A stretch of DNA of 64,000 bases from Geobacter sp. GTDB lineage: Bacteria; Desulfobacterota; Desulfuromonadia; Geobacterales; Pseudopelobacteraceae. A program made the translations under genes and the position numbers. The stretch spans positions 372,001 to 436,000 of the forward strand of contig PJFB01000001.1 in the NCBI GenBank assembly GCA_003574895.1, written 5' to 3'. This document shows, one piece after another, positions 63,960 to 64,000 of the stretch. The notes under the pieces are model-generated. The model saw nothing but the letters and a program-made list of their open reading frames with translations, searched no databases and had not been told where the DNA came from. How positions within the stretch are numbered: the first letter of the stretch is position 1; the number at the start of each line of letters is the position of its first letter.

Positions 63960-64000
63960 GTTACTGCCATAACTGAGACTGTCGCAGTTATGGCAGTAAC
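63960..64000. repeat. Perfect 16-bp inverted repeat at the right edge
   Basis: 16-bp arms (63960-63975 with 63985-64000), 9-nt loop, ending exactly at the last base. Not GC-rich and lacks a T-tract in view. It could be a terminator, a mobile-element end or a repeat of a dispersed family; the window ends before it can be told. Confidence 0.65.

Overview
The window is a bacterial chromosome segment of moderate GC content. Its gene content and order point to the Geobacteraceae / Desulfuromonadales (Geobacter-like delta-proteobacteria). The evidence is an icd-mdh-korDABC TCA block with ferredoxin-dependent 2-oxoglutarate oxidation, an aroC-aroK-aroB block followed by TPR/roadblock genes, the futalosine menaquinone gene mqnA, a PxxKW cysteine-rich protein, a c-type cytochrome, and PilZ, CheX and EAL/HDOD signalling proteins. 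I see no rRNA, tRNA, CRISPR array, prophage or transposase. The assignment is inference from gene content, not from a database comparison.

Layout. (1) 1-7661: oxidative TCA genes on the + strand: a monomeric isocitrate dehydrogenase cut by the left edge, an unrelated dimeric NADP-type isocitrate dehydrogenase, malate dehydrogenase, and the four-subunit 2-oxoglutarate:ferredoxin oxidoreductase. (2) 7762-18464: chorismate synthase, a collapsed remnant of shikimate kinase, 3-dehydroquinate synthase, TPR and roadblock proteins, dehydroquinase, a Pro-peptidase, biotin carboxyl carrier and biotin carboxylase, a lone GcvH, then TolC-mqnA and a Nudix hydrolase. (3) 18534-33706: PxxKW protein, phosphohexomutase, nifU-nifS, 2-oxoglutarate dehydrogenase E2 and E3 without an E1, a large AsmA/DUF748 envelope protein, a thioredoxin-fold protein with a CxxS site, glycogen phosphorylase and an unknown membrane protein. 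(4) 33788-39904: an uninterrupted minus-strand island of poorly known envelope or exported proteins plus transglutaminase-like, SnoaL-like, OmpA and MscL genes. (5) 40258-54953: an EF-G paralog and DHFR, then a catabolic region with an amino-acid dehydrogenase, branched-chain 2-oxoacid dehydrogenase (E1a, E1b, E2), prpB/prpD, acyl-CoA dehydrogenase, hydroxyacyl-CoA dehydrogenase, thiolase and enoyl-CoA hydratase. (6) 55065-64000: EAL/HDOD protein, long AT-rich spacer, PilZ-CheX pair, MlaC-like protein, monoheme cytochrome, M16 peptidase and a royal-jelly-type propeller lipoprotein, ending in a perfect 16-bp inverted repeat.

How it fits together. Region 5 reads as a route from branched-chain amino acids through 2-oxoacids and acyl-CoAs to acetyl-CoA and propionyl-CoA, with prpB/prpD taking propionyl-CoA into the methylcitrate cycle; the E1a and prpB genes are transcribed apart from a compact pair of consensus-like promoters. 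Region 1 oxidises the resulting acetyl-CoA. Lipoamide dehydrogenase (24151) is the only E3 visible and could serve both E2 proteins. aroC, aroB and aroQ feed chorismate to mqnA. The most notable anomalies are the deleted aroK between aroC and aroB, an N-terminally truncated DUF35 gene behind the acyl-CoA dehydrogenase, E2-E3 without E1, a probable ATT start codon, and a probable leaderless dehydrogenase mRNA.
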